Shown: positions 10,304 to 20,990, counted from the first letter of the stretch. The stretch is DNA of 64,000 nt from Rhynchopus sp. YZ270_cl-10 (GCA_964035575.1 OZ037924.1:620001-684000); one strand, 5' to 3'. Notes: generated from the sequence alone by a model not told the origin. Program-made: numbers and translations.

Positions 10304-12372
10304 ATGGGTGACTCTGTGGCTGCGGAGCTGCAGATGCAGTCTGCGACGCGGGTCATGAACGAATGGCTCAACAAGATGGACTCTGGGAGGCGATGTGCAC
10401 GGCAGATCGACGTTATTGAGGAGCTTTACGAGCCGTCTTACCCAGCACCCCCTACACCACCCACTCCACCTACACCTGAGCCGGAGACAACCACACATAC
10501 AGACCCGCAACCTACTGAGGGCGAACCAGCTGAACCAGCCGAACCAGCTGAACCCACACCACCACCACCACCTGCAGTTGTCGCCCCCGCAAAGCCCCCC
10601 ACCAACCTGCTAGGCAGAGGGAACTACGGTGTTGTGAAACGGTACGCTCTCCGTGCAGACTGTCCTGATCCGCCTCCAAATGTTCCTACAAATGAGCCGG
10701 TTGCGGTGAAGGTGCTATCAAAACAATTGATGTGCCGGTCGTTAACGAACATAAAGCATTTAATGGTGGAGGTAGAGGTGTTGCGGCACATCAAGCATGA
10801 AAATGTGGTGCGTTTGTATGATGTCGCGTATTGCACGGATAACATTTACATTGTGATGGAGCTGTGTAATGGTGGGGATTTGTATGAGTTGTTGCGGAGC
10901 CGGCGGTCGCTTGAGGCTGAGACTGCTGCGATTATATTGAAGCAGCTGCTCACTGCGTTGCACCACATCCATTCATGCCATGTCGTACACAGAGATATCA
11001 AACCCGAAAACGTTATAGTCGACCCAAAAGACTACCACGTCAAAGTGGTCGATTTTGGCACCGCAAAGTACTGTGGACCTGCAGGGATAGGCATTGGGTC
11101 TGACCTTCCCCAAAGCCCTGCAACCGGTACTTCCGGGTCAAATTCATCAGGTTCACCTCAGGTTTTAAACACTGCACCCCCTTCTCCTCTTGTCTGCGCT
11201 ACGCCTGGTGCCGGAACATTCTTGTACATGGCTTTGGAAGGGTTGGAAGGGGTGATGAAAGGGACAAATGTGGATGAGTCTCAAAGGTCGAAATGGTTGT
11301 CATCAAAGTCGCAGTTGTCCAAGCTTGATGTGTATGCGGCAGGGGTAACGGCGTATGTGATGTTGGTAGGGAGGTTGCCATATAAGAGTGCGTTTAAGGC
11401 AACGGAAAAGGCGGTGAACGATCTGTCGGGGAAGATCTCGCAAGGGTTCCCGGTGCATCATGCGGCTAACAAAGAGCTGCCGGAGGATTCGTTGGAATGT
11501 GTGCGGGATCTGATGTCGTCAGACCTGAAGGTAAGGCCAACAGCGCTCGAGGCAATGTCGCATCCGTTCTTAAAAGATGTGGTAGTCCCCACAAGGCATA
11601 AGCTGCCGCAAAATGTGACTGCAATTGTAGAGATTTCGGAAAAGAAGCCAGGGCGTGGTACCTTCATGATTGCATACCCGCCGCGCAAGAAGGGGAAACA
11701 GCCGCCGCGTGCACCGGTGGAGGATTTAGAAGGTGTGCTCGAGCATGCAAGCTCCTCGCGAAGTGGGGAGGACAGCCACAGCCCGCCGCAGAACCAAATT
11801 CGGTATGTGAGAGAGGGAGAGAGATTTGCTTGGTTTCTTTTTTGTCCGGATTGGCGACCGGATTGTGCATTTATAGCCACTGACATGAGAGAGTTTTTGT
11901 ATTTCAAGTCAATTTTTTTAAACGAATCAAGGTGACTAAGCACGAGAGGCTTGGGGTCATTTTATAAACTTTTCTTTTTAGATGTGAGAGAGGCACGTCT
12001 TGTTTTTTGAGACTCAGTCATAAACAAACATTTGAAGAAGCATTCTAAGAGACACAAAGATGCACACACGATTTGTAATCCTGACACCTGCTCACCACTC
12101 ACAATGTAACAACATATTCCCATCCTCCCTCTCTCTACAGCATGCGTACTGAAGGCAAAGAAGCGCCCCTTGCGTCTGCCTCGTCCCTCTCTCCATCCCA
12201 GCCCGCCTCTGCGCCACATGCCCAACCTCTCAAAAAAGAGCCCATCCAGTTTGTCGAGGAGGCTGTCGAAGAAGCGATACAGACACCAGTTGTCGCAGAT
12301 GGAAAGCGGTTTGTGAGTGGCTGGGAGGACTTTATGAGAGACGTTCGGGATGAAGAGGACGAAGCCACGTAA
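10304..12372 (+). CDS. Serine/threonine protein kinase, CAMK/AGC-like
   Basis: About 576 aa from exons 10304-11802 and 12141-12372. Residues 45-98 are a Pro/Thr/Glu-rich linker with PAEPAEPAE repeats. The kinase domain runs from about 101 to 425. The Gly loop GRGNYGVV is at 104-111, the VAVK lysine at 136, HRDIKPEN at 229-236, and DFG at 250-252. The activation segment carries a Ser/Gly/Pro-rich insert of about 50 residues. The usual APE reads ALE (YMALEGLEG), so the alanine-proline-glutamate anchor is only partly kept. The C-terminal tail is acidic and ends near DVRDEEDEAT. The substrate is unknown. A pyrimidine tract ending in AG at 10285 lies 18 nt before the start codon. Confidence 0.88.
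11803..12140 (+). other. Spliceosomal intron of the kinase gene
   Basis: Starts GTATGT and ends CTCTCTACAG. Joining CG to C restores an Arg codon and the frame of the downstream Ala/Ser/Pro then acidic tail. Length 338 bp. It contains a family C fragment (11881-11920) and a family A stem-loop (11931-11981). Confidence 0.85.
11931..11981 (+). repeat. Short repeat family A (stem-loop) copy
   Basis: GGTGACTAAGCACGAGAGGC, TTGGGGTCATTTTATAAAC and TTTTCTTTTTAG. The CTAAGC and GCTTGG segments can pair with one wobble. Confidence 0.75.
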
Positions 12373-12829
12373 TTGGATGGGATTTATAAAAAAAAATGCC
12401 ATTTTTTTGTTTTTTTTTTGTGATGCATAAAATTGGCGTTTATTTTGTCGTTTGTTTTGTTTTCCTCGTGGGGAAAATCTATTTTTTTTTTTTATATTAT
12501 TTATGACTCTGATTCACCCAGAGTTGAGTGAGGAGAAGTATTTTTTTGTTACCTCCCACCGAACGCTAACGATATATCGAATTCTCTGAGGGTGGGTTCG
12601 AAAAATTAGCGTTAGGGGAAGGAGGAGGGAGGGGGTGGGTTGTGGTGTGGTGAGTTTTTGTCCTAGCAAGGTTGGAACGTAGTTGTGGTACGTATCTGTT
12701 CGATAAAACGATTTCTTTTTTTTTAAACCCTCATTCGGTGAGAGGGAAGGTGGGGGGGGTGGAGGTGGGGGGTGATCGAGCTACAAAAAAAAGTAGTGCA
12801 AACGGCTTCGGTCCAAATTGAAATACAGA

Positions 12830-12870
12830 TCCGCAAAGACGGGTTCTTCGGTGATTGTCGACACAACAAC
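12830..12870 (+). repeat. Short repeat family D copy
   Basis: GATCCGCAAAGACGGGTTC then TTCGGTGATTGTCGACACAAC, the 3' half as at 6700 and 38115. Confidence 0.6.
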
Positions 12871-13149
12871 AAAAAAAAACAAAGCAAAACAAAAAAAGGG
12901 GGAGGAAGAGGAAGAGGAGGAGGAGGAGGAGGAGGAGAGGGGGGGGTGAAAAAAAAGGGGGGGAGAGGGGAGTCTCTCGCTGCTGTCGAACTTCGCTCAA
13001 TTAGACTCTGGAAGCAAAATAATCTGTTCCCTCGTGACGCAATAGGCAATGCGGTAAACCCGTTGCTTTGCATGTTCGTCAGGATGGTGATGTTACTTTT
13101 GACCTGCTTCTTCCCCTTGAAAAAAATGAGGAAAAAAAACAAAAAAAAA

Positions 13150-13645
13150 ACACGGGTTACCTACGATTTACGACGATCGTACCTCTTTTTTTGATGGTAC
13201 GATCGTAACCCGGTTCACAGCTCGGTGAGTGGTGGTAACCCTTCTCGACTAGTGCAAGCTTAAGAATTTTCTGATGGAACATGCCAAAATCAATTTTCTT
13301 CACCAAAACACCCGCAACACCCCACCTGCTACTTCGGTAGCCGTGTTGTTGGGAGTTGGTTCTCGTGTTGATTCCCAGTGCATTGCAGTGCTTCTTCTGA
13401 TCCCAACGATCTAACGCTGTTTGACCTGTCGACGTACTAAATACGAAGACAGGGGGCGGTGCCAACAATTTTCCAATGATGTGACGTTTTATCCGATTGA
13501 TTTATCGTTTGATATACCTTGTGTGTCCTACTTCATGCGCACCCAAGCAGGGTGTATTGAACGGTACTTTCAAGTGATACTTCGTTATGTTATTTGACTG
13601 GGACCTAGGACCTGGGGACCTGGGTACGATCGTAGGTAACCCGTG
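13150..13645. mobile_element. Non-autonomous DNA transposon-like element with 17-bp TIRs
   Basis: The left end CACGGGTTACCTACGAT (13150-13166) is exactly the reverse complement of the right end at 13629-13645, and both continue toward a CGTACC motif. Length 496 bp. Both flanks are poly-A, so a target duplication cannot be read. No transposase is seen. The superfamily is unassigned. Confidence 0.8.
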
Positions 13646-13886
13646 AAAAAAAGCACAAAAAAAAAAAAAAAAAATCGCTCCAGGATGGCTCACCTCATCG
13701 AGGGTGGTGTTGACGCGGAGACAAATCAGCTCTGTAAAGGTTGTACTGCAGGCTATTCCAAAACATGCCAAAAGCCAAAAAAAAAAGTTTGCCTTTTTTT
13801 TTTTTGTTTGTTATCTCTGCTTCGCTTCCCTCCAAACACCCCACCTACAGATTCTTAACCCCAACCCCAGTCTTTGTTCACTCACG

Positions 13887-15542
13887 ATGCGTGTGTCGTC
13901 TGTGCTTGTGGCAGCGTGCATGCTGTCGGTGGCGGCGGGCACTCCGAACATCATGCTCTTCATGCCCGACGACTTTGAGTTCAAGTGGAGCGAGGCACCG
14001 GAGGGCACGTCGGAGCTGGCTGTGGACATCCCGACACCGAGCTTCGACCGCGTGCGTGACGGCGGTGCGGTGTTTGAGCGTGCGTACACTGCAAGCCCGA
14101 AGTGTGCGCCGTCGCGCTTTTCGCTTCTGACTGGACGCTACTCGAGCAGAGGCACGTACGCCGTGGCCCAGGCACGCCAGTCCTACAGGGACGACGCAGA
14201 CTGGACCGGGCGTACCTACATCGACGTCCCGCAGACGAAGGTGATTGGGCCCGACTACGCCCGCAACGTGCAGAGCACCTTGGAGCGCAACGGGTACGAG
14301 ACGATCCACTCCGGGAAGTGGCACCTGTTCCCCCTTGACGACGAGGAGGCGTACCTGGAGGACTACTCCTCGCTTGTTGCTGCGATTGAGAGCGCAGGGT
14401 TCTCGACTGTGGCCTCGGCGTACGTGTCGAACATGGGACCGACCGGCGAGACTGATGGGACGAACACGTGGTCGCACAACTACGAGTGGCTGGTGGAGAC
14501 ATCCCTGGCGGCAGTGGCCACTGCTGTGGAGGCGGAGAAGCCGTTCTTCCTGCACATGACACCGACAGGGCCGCACAGCCCAAAGACGTACAGGGCGCTG
14601 TTTGACTTCACTGTGCGCCAGACGCCTGCAGGTGTGCTGGACGAGGACCCCGTCACGACGATGCGGTCGCGCACGGACCTGTGGGCGGCTGCGGAGGACC
14701 TGTCGGACGACACGGACGTGCAGGAGACGCTTGCAGCAGGCATGTGGGTGGACGACATGTTGGGTGCCATGCTTGACGGCCTGGAGGACCTCGAGGTCCT
14801 CGAAGAGACTGTTGTCATTGTCTGCCTCGACCACGGCGTCGACGGGAAGTCGTCTCTCGCCGAGACGGGCACCCGCATCATGCAGGCTGTGATGCACCCC
14901 TCTGTGACCGTCACGTCGGTTGCGTCCGTCGTCAGCAACATCGACACACCTGCAACCATCCTCGAGATTGCCGAGCTCACGTCGCGCTACACCACCGACG
15001 GCGTGTCGTGGCTTGCCGAGGTGCAGGGGACGGTGCCGACAACGACGCTGCCCAAGTTTATGGAGTACGCCCTTGAGCGTGCGGTGGTGGCAGGGGGCTT
15101 CAAGTACTACGAGGGTGCGCTGTACGACCTGGAGGGGGACAACGTGGACACAGACCTGTCTGGGGAGGCTGAGCACGCAGACACACTGGCGGCGATGGAG
15201 GGGTACATGGCGTGCCACGACACGGACACGTCGGCAGAACGCGGCCACGAGGAGACGTGCGCGCAGACGCCGATTGCGAACGTGTTTGCGACTGCACGCA
15301 GTGCGTCTGTTCTGTCATCTGTGGCGACGCGTGTGCGCAGTAGCACCAACACGAGCGCCAGCAGCAGGGGGTTCGGCAGCGACGTGGCAATGCCGCAGAG
15401 TGCCGTTGTGCCTCTGTGGGCTGCGGGTGTGGCCCTCGTGGTGGCGATGTGCACCGCAGCACTGGCAACGCGGTGGTACATGCTTGCGAAGCAGGGCCGC
15501 ATTGAGGAGAGCCGTGCTGCAGACAAGGCTGCGGTGCTCTGA
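13887..15542 (+). CDS. Sulfatase (formylglycine type), secretory, C-terminal TM anchor
   Basis: 551 aa. The chosen start gives a signal peptide, MRVSSVLVAACMLSVAAG, followed directly by the sulfatase N-terminal strand and metal-site motif NIMLFMPDDF. C73-A-P-S-R77 followed by LLTGR is the sulfatase signature whose cysteine is converted to formylglycine. SGKWHL matches the family GKWHLG block, and LDHGVDGKSS is the likely counterpart of the later metal-binding DHG region. Near the C-terminus WAAGVALVVAMCTAALATRW is a probable membrane anchor with a short basic/acidic tail. It likely hydrolyses sulfate esters in the secretory pathway or at the surface; the substrate is unknown. Codons are strongly G/C-ending compared with most other genes here. 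Upstream in-frame codons run through poly-T and are leader. Confidence 0.9.
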   Translation: MRVSSVLVAACMLSVAAGTPNIMLFMPDDFEFKWSEAPEGTSELAVDIPTPSFDRVRDGGAVFERAYTASPKCAPSRFSLLTGRYSSRGTYAVAQARQSYRDDADWTGRTYIDVPQTKVIGPDYARNVQSTLERNGYETIHSGKWHLFPLDDEEAYLEDYSSLVAAIESAGFSTVASAYVSNMGPTGETDGTNTWSHNYEWLVETSLAAVATAVEAEKPFFLHMTPTGPHSPKTYRALFDFTVRQTPAGVLDEDPVTTMRSRTDLWAAAEDLSDDTDVQETLAAGMWVDDMLGAMLDGLEDLEVLEETVVIVCLDHGVDGKSSLAETGTRIMQAVMHPSVTVTSVASVVSNIDTPATILEIAELTSRYTTDGVSWLAEVQGTVPTTTLPKFMEYALERAVVAGGFKYYEGALYDLEGDNVDTDLSGEAEHADTLAAMEGYMACHDTDTSAERGHEETCAQTPIANVFATARSASVLSSVATRVRSSTNTSASSRGFGSDVAMPQSAVVPLWAAGVALVVAMCTAALATRWYMLAKQGRIEESRAADKAAVL

Positions 15543-16054
15543 TTGGTGCACACCACAACCCACTCGTGTGAGCTGCGTCGTATCATATCGTCATCATAAT
15601 CATCATCAGCATCAGCACCACCACCACGGTTATTCGACTTCTCATATTTTACTTTACCCCCTCCTTTCCGTTCTCCCCAATTCGTTCTTGCTGTTGCTAC
15701 AAACGAGAACCCGCCGTCAGCGAACAAGGCTGTCGGCAGCACCATGGATTCGCGGCGACGTTGGTTGGCCTCAGAAGTCCTTCCAAGCTGCAGACCCCAG
15801 GTCAGGGCAACTGGCAGAGTTGACGCGCATGTGTGAGAGGCGCGCACGTTCCGTCATGTCCGGCACCTTGTGGGCGTGTTTTTGACACATACTTGCAGTG
15901 GTGTGTGCCCTGTAGGGCCTAGCCGTCTTTCAAGTTTTAACATCATCTTTCCATGCATTATCAACTCCACTCTCCCCTCTCCCATATCCGATACAGAGCT
16001 ATCATGTCCACGCTCGCCATGGCGTCTATTCGCGAATCATGCCCGTGAGCCCTG

Positions 16055-16345
16055 TTCCTCACAAGCATGTTTGCAATTCAATTGTGCGAGCGTTGCACCT
16101 GCTCTTTTTTTCCATTATTTTCCTTTTTTGCATCCGTCTTCGTCCAGGCCGAACCTGGGCGTTGCGCCAGAACAGACCGTAACCCTACATATGGTACAGG
16201 TCTCCCCATTTCTTGAACTTGTTACTGTTGCTCATCAAATAGCGGATGTGTCTTGCTCTGTCACATGCTCTTCTTTTTGTCCCTTAGTCAGGACTAGTCG
16301 AAGCCGATACACAAAGCAGACGTGTCTGTTCTGAGATGGTTGCAC
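16055..16345. repeat. Duplicated block, copy 1
   Basis: From GCATCCGTCTTCGTCCAGG to CTGTTCTGAGATGGTTGCAC it is nearly identical to 16577-16795, with only a few substitutions in about 215 bp. The flanks toward 16055 are more weakly similar. Read on the minus strand the block looks like coding sequence (Lys/Arg, Trp and Tyr rich). Family not recognised. Confidence 0.8.
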
Positions 16346-16499
16346 CTTCCGTTGTGCTGTTGACTGAGTCAGCCACTCGTTTGTTTGTTTGTTTGTTTGT
16401 TGCAGACATACTTTTGTTTTTTTTTAATGCCACCTTTTGTTGTCGTCTTTCTCAACGCTAACGACGTAAACATCGTGGCGAAGCGAGAAACTCGAATGA

Positions 16500-16800
16500 T
16501 CCTATTCCTCTCATGAGCATGTTTGCAATGTAGTTGTGTTACCTGCTCTATTTGTTCGATTATTTTCCCTTTTTTTTGCATCCGTCTTCGTCCAGGCCGA
16601 ACCTGGGCGTTGCGCCAGAACAGACCGTAACCATACATATGGTACAGGTCTCCCCATTTCTTGAACTTGTTACTGTTGCTCATCAAATAGCGGATGTGTC
16701 TTGCTCTGTCACGTGCTCTTCTTTTTGTCCCTTAGTCAGGACTAGTCGAAGCCGATACACAAAGCAGACGTGTCTGTTCTGAGATGGTTGCACCTTCCCT
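16500..16800. repeat. Duplicated block, copy 2
   Basis: Second copy of the block at 16055-16345, about 440 bp downstream. The minus-strand reading contains KKWGDLYHMYGYGLFWRNAQ, which looks protein-like but is not recognised. Confidence 0.8.
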
Positions 16801-17778
16801 TATGCTGTTGAATTAGCCACCCATTTTTTAACTTGCTCATAGCTTTACGAATGGTATACCTTCCAGCAAAGGCACACCATCTTTCCAAGGTTCCCTCCGA
16901 TCCAGTGCCGTGCAAACAAAGTACTGCCCTAAATTTTTGTTATACATAATATTCATTTGTGGAAATGCCAACGTCGTGCCCTCTATGGTTCTCTAAACCC
17001 GTAGAGGTGTTGCACCCGTGTCTGCAGAAATATCTGCAACTGCCAATTTCTTTTCAACTTTTTGTTTTTGTTTTATGAATTCCAACACAAAGAAACTTAA
17101 AAGCCGCAAAGGGGGCCACCCTCTGATGCGTTTTTCTTTGAATTATAAATGTACGAATTGATTGGGGCGGTTTCGCATTTCGACTTCTCTTTTATCGCTT
17201 TTTTTTCTTTGGGCAAGAATATACATTTGGAAATGCAGGCAATGCGCAAAAGAACGTCGTCACCATGAATGAAACATTGGTGACACGCCCCACCTGTGGA
17301 GTAAAGGGTGTCAATTCATCAGACTCACCTGATGCACAGATATGGGATGCTTGTTTTTTTTGTGTCTTTTGCTCACTGCCACTTTCCTCTTTTGCCTCCT
17401 CTCTCTGGCTTAATAAAGTGACACCGCAAACCTCTGCCTCAAAGCTAATTTGGCGGTGGTGTCTCAAACTCCCACTCCCACCCTCCCTCTTTCTTGCTTT
17501 CTTTGCCACTGCTACAAGAAAGAACCACAAAATGCATCGCGAGGCCAATGTGCACTTCTCTTTTTAGATGCTGCACTGTCAACTGTCGCAACAAAAGAAC
17601 CCTCCCACCCCTCTGCTTTTATTCTACCACATGCCCAAACCACACTCCGATGTACTTACACATACCAACCACAGAAGCATCCACTTACACCCGCACATTT
17701 CTCCTCTGTCTACTTCATCCGGTCTGTTGCCCAACTTCGGACTTTGACGGTGTACTCGCCTTGCCTCGCCCATTATCG

Positions 17779-20406
17779 ATGGCCTCTTGTGGTATCCAGT
17801 CGCTGACAATGCTGCTGTGTGTGGTCCTCATTCTCTCGACGGGTGCGATCATAGGTGGTTTCGTTTTATCAACATGGGAGGAACTTCTTGACATGGCACG
17901 TGACACAGGAGACGAGGGCTTTACGATGTGTCTTGACAGTGGTGTGGCAGACATTGAAACTGTCTCGTCGCAATACCTCTACTCTGTGCTTGGCAGTGTG
18001 GACTCAGCGGTGAAGGAATACCTAAAGGTGCCAGAGCAGCTTCTCGTGACGCTTGCAAACCTGGCGAAGGCGCATCACCCAAATGTCAGCACAAACCCCA
18101 CCTTCAGGAGTATTCTCAACCCAGCAATGCTGTCGGCTTACAAATCTTCGCATTCGTCCGGGGTAGCTTCCATAGGTCACGAGACGTACCCTTGGTCTGC
18201 GGCACACCCGGTCCCGTGGGTTCAGAACACCGGGAAGTTTTCGGGTTGGGGGCACAGGGTGACGTACTCGACTGTCGAACAGCAGTCCGGGTTTGTTGCC
18301 CCTGACGCAGACCCCATGTTTTTGGTATTTGAAGACAGAGACCCCGTCACGTTGCAAGCAGGCATTTCCGACTATATTGCTGGCTCTGACAGCGATGCAC
18401 TAGGTGGAATCAAAGAGTCGGAGCTGTCTCGGCCGTGCAACAACGTGCCGAACTACACTCTGAATGAATCGCGAGGGCTTTGCATTATGCCTGCTGCAGT
18501 AATGGAAGTTGAAGCCATAACCACACAGCGCGGGAAGCAACTGCGCTATTTGCACGCTGACGAGCCACCCCTCAACCCCGCAGATGAGCTTGTGTACTCT
18601 CCCATGCAGGTGGCATGGAGCTACACGTTCTGGACACTGAGCTACACCTACACCCACCCAGAGATGTACACGATGTACCCCAAGCAGGGGAAGCGTGTGG
18701 GTTCTTTCAATGCAGTTGTGACGTCGCAAGGTGTCAGAGACGCGGTGCAGAACCAGCTGCTGCCCACCGACACGTCTCTCTACCTGGTGGAGGAAGACCA
18801 CGAAACACATTTGACTGGAGCGATCGTGGCGTACAACAATGGGCGGCACGCCAGGGAGGTGTCCATCTTCCTGCCACCCCCGCTGAACATGACAACCAGT
18901 ATTGCTTTCACGTTCAACATCACAAACCACTCAATGGACGATGCGACGTCGCACACCCCCTCAGTGATTGCAGAGCACGGACGGTTTGTGTTCACACACC
19001 CTCGGAACTACAGAGACCTTGTGGAGATGACCGAGACGTCGTTTGTGAAGTGGTCTGACTCGAACGGCACGGAGTACTGGACGATGACGTCAGCAATCAA
19101 GCACAGAGCTATCTTGTGGTACGCGAACCTTCTTGTGCCGAGGGTGTCTGTGATGGAGGCGATTGATGCGTCGACGGATGCAATCCGTGGGAAGGTGGCA
19201 GCAGATCTGTCCTCTGCAGACGCACAGAAGGAGGATGCGGTGATTGTGATGGCGATTGCCATAGTCGTTGCGATCATGGGACTCCTGGCCATTGCTGTTG
19301 TGCTCACACGATACATCACGTCACCTCTGCTGAAGCTTGGTAGTGATATGGCAAGTGTGGCTGTGATGGACCTGGAGGCTGTGGACACGGGCCGTGCAGT
19401 GTCGCAGCTGAGTGAAGTGGAGATGATGCAGCGCAGCTTTGTTTCCATGGTTGCAAGCCTGGTGGAGTACCGGAACTACATGCCGCAGAGTGTGCTTGTC
19501 AACGACAGTGAGAACGAGGTAGTCTCTGACACAGAGTCTTCACGCGAGGTCAAGTCTCGCACCTCCTCCCATTCACAGCATTCGTACTCAATGGGGCAGA
19601 GTTCCACAGAGATGGTCCAGAACCAAAAATCTCTCCTGCGTGTGGAAGGTCTGAAGAGGAGGAAGGTGTCACTGGCACACATGAACGTTGTGTCGTGGCA
19701 TGCCTTCTGCAAGAGCCACAGAGATGCAGAAGTGCTCTCCGCACATGGTGGTGTGATCGAGAGGATCATGCTCGCAGTGCAGCACTACAAAGGTGTCTGT
19801 GAGACCTTCGCCGGCGACAAGATGCTTGCCACCTTCAATGCCTTCGTTCCCCTCTCTTCGCACCGTGTTGCTTGTGTAAAGGCTGCACACGAAGCAGCAG
19901 CGGCATTTGGCGATGTGCACAGAATCTCGTATGGGTGCACCACAAACGAGGCACGTGTTGGGAACATGGGCTGCAGCGGGATGAAGAAGATGTCGATTCT
20001 TTCGCAGTCCATGTCATGGGTGGTTGTGCTCGAGCGTTGGAACAGAAAGTACAACCTGCACGGTGTCGTGGATCGGAGCATATCGCGCGAGGTGGAGGGG
20101 CAGGTGGTGCTGCGTTGTGCAGGTGCAGTGCTGTACACCAAGCTGAGCGAGGGTGCGCAGGTTGTGTATGCTGTGAAGGATATGTGCAGCGCAGGCAACG
20201 AGGAGTGGATGTACCAGCTGGAGTCCTCAACGAACAACCCGCATGCACTGTGGAACGAGGCTTTTGAGCACATCATCAGACAGGAGTTTGGGCAGGCCTC
20301 AACTCTGCTTGACAGTGTGGCTGCTGACCAACGTGATACATACGAACAGCTGCTGAACTATGTGCACCAAAAGGCCTACCAACCTTTCGTAGCTGATATG
20401 CACTGA
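17779..20406 (+). CDS. Receptor-like membrane protein with HAMP-like linker and degenerate nucleotide-cyclase domain
   Basis: 875 aa. The ATG at 17779 puts TM1 (residues 9-30) at the N-terminus; earlier in-frame codons are leader. Residues 35-480 form a large extracellular region of Cache-like type, with NYT and NMT glycosylation sites and several Trp/Tyr-rich blocks. TM2 is at about 486-512 (VIVMAIAIVVAIMGLLAIAV). It is followed by RYITSPLLKL and a HAMP-like linker, then VEYRNYMPQSVL, a linker common ahead of cyclase domains in protist receptors. From about 629 a class III nucleotide-cyclase fold is recognisable: AHMNVVSWHAF, then FAGDKMLATFNAF, then SYGCTTNEARVGNMGCSGM, then SQSMSWVVVLERW. 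The first metal-binding aspartate position reads Asn and the substrate-specifying loop is altered. I therefore infer a regulatory or inactive domain rather than cAMP/cGMP synthesis. Confidence 0.82.
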   Translation: MASCGIQSLTMLLCVVLILSTGAIIGGFVLSTWEELLDMARDTGDEGFTMCLDSGVADIETVSSQYLYSVLGSVDSAVKEYLKVPEQLLVTLANLAKAHHPNVSTNPTFRSILNPAMLSAYKSSHSSGVASIGHETYPWSAAHPVPWVQNTGKFSGWGHRVTYSTVEQQSGFVAPDADPMFLVFEDRDPVTLQAGISDYIAGSDSDALGGIKESELSRPCNNVPNYTLNESRGLCIMPAAVMEVEAITTQRGKQLRYLHADEPPLNPADELVYSPMQVAWSYTFWTLSYTYTHPEMYTMYPKQGKRVGSFNAVVTSQGVRDAVQNQLLPTDTSLYLVEEDHETHLTGAIVAYNNGRHAREVSIFLPPPLNMTTSIAFTFNITNHSMDDATSHTPSVIAEHGRFVFTHPRNYRDLVEMTETSFVKWSDSNGTEYWTMTSAIKHRAILWYANLLVPRVSVMEAIDASTDAIRGKVAADLSSADAQKEDAVIVMAIAIVVAIMGLLAIAVVLTRYITSPLLKLGSDMASVAVMDLEAVDTGRAVSQLSEVEMMQRSFVSMVASLVEYRNYMPQSVLVNDSENEVVSDTESSREVKSRTSSHSQHSYSMGQSSTEMVQNQKSLLRVEGLKRRKVSLAHMNVVSWHAFCKSHRDAEVLSAHGGVIERIMLAVQHYKGVCETFAGDKMLATFNAFVPLSSHRVACVKAAHEAAAAFGDVHRISYGCTTNEARVGNMGCSGMKKMSILSQSMSWVVVLERWNRKYNLHGVVDRSISREVEGQVVLRCAGAVLYTKLSEGAQVVYAVKDMCSAGNEEWMYQLESSTNNPHALWNEAFEHIIRQEFGQASTLLDSVAADQRDTYEQLLNYVHQKAYQPFVADMH

Positions 20407-20930
20407 GCAAAGTCGCCAAGACGGAGATACCGAGTGTCTATAGGGCTTTGCGTATACCGGCGCACCCTTTTGTGTCTTTTGGGTGTTCAGCATCCCAAGC
20501 CATGCACATGAGATACCGCTCCATACATGGCTGTTGTTATTCTTTACACCTTCTGTTGTTAGTCGCAGGGTACTGTTGTGATTCCATCTGGATGGCTGTC
20601 ATCGTGGGTCAGTCGGAGGTGCCTGCATCAACCGTACCTTTTTTTTCGAGTGTTTGTATGCTGTACGACGCTCCCCTTTCCCGAGATACCCAACTGCAAA
20701 GCATTCTGTGTATCGCCTGTTTCTTTGCTCTTTCCCCACGTTTATTATTATTTACGACTACGGGTTGCGTTTGGGTGTTAAATGGACGGAACCATTCTGT
20801 TTTCTCTTGGGCGGGTGGTCACGCTGACACTCCATAGATCTTCACTTCTTGTCCATTTGTACCTTATCTTACACAAACGGCCCAGTCATTTATTATTCCT
20901 TTTTCGTTTGTTTTCGTTTAGTTTTTTTGA

Positions 20931-20990
20931 GGTGGCTGATCACGCTTAGGCTTAGCATCATTTTACCAACCTTGCTCTTTAAGCCGATGT
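20931..20990 (+). repeat. Short repeat family A, diverged copy
   Basis: GGTGGCTGATCACGCTTAGG, CTTAGCATCATTTTACC, then a GATGTGAGGCGCG tail like that following 11981. Confidence 0.55.

Larger units (their letters stand above)
12373..13886. other. Gene-free spacer with a TIR element
   Basis: Holds a family D block (12830-12870), a GGA-rich microsatellite (about 12896-12945) and the terminal-inverted-repeat element at 13150-13645. A pyrimidine-rich leader ends CCACCTACAG at 13850 before the sulfatase gene. Confidence 0.7.
15543..17778. other. Spacer with a duplicated 230-bp block
   Basis: Contains CAT/CAC trinucleotide runs (15585-15630) and a duplicated segment at 16055-16345 and 16500-16800. 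A TTTG run lies at 16380-16400. No + strand gene is supported. The leader of the next gene contains several pyrimidine-AG sites. Confidence 0.6.

Noticed and set aside
13878-15248. Long open frame on the minus strand opposite the sulfatase gene
   Set aside because: It is a shadow of strong G/C third-position bias in the + strand gene. It is Arg/His/Val-rich with no recognisable domain, while the + strand has a signal peptide and the CAPSR sulfatase signature.
17494-17778. Upstream in-frame extension of the receptor-like gene
   Set aside because: The extension lacks coding character, and the ATG at 17779 places TM1 at the N-terminus.
20448-20837. 129-codon open frame after the receptor-like gene
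   Set aside because: No domain, Cys/Leu-rich composition from T-rich DNA, and no acceptor-like leader; probably chance.
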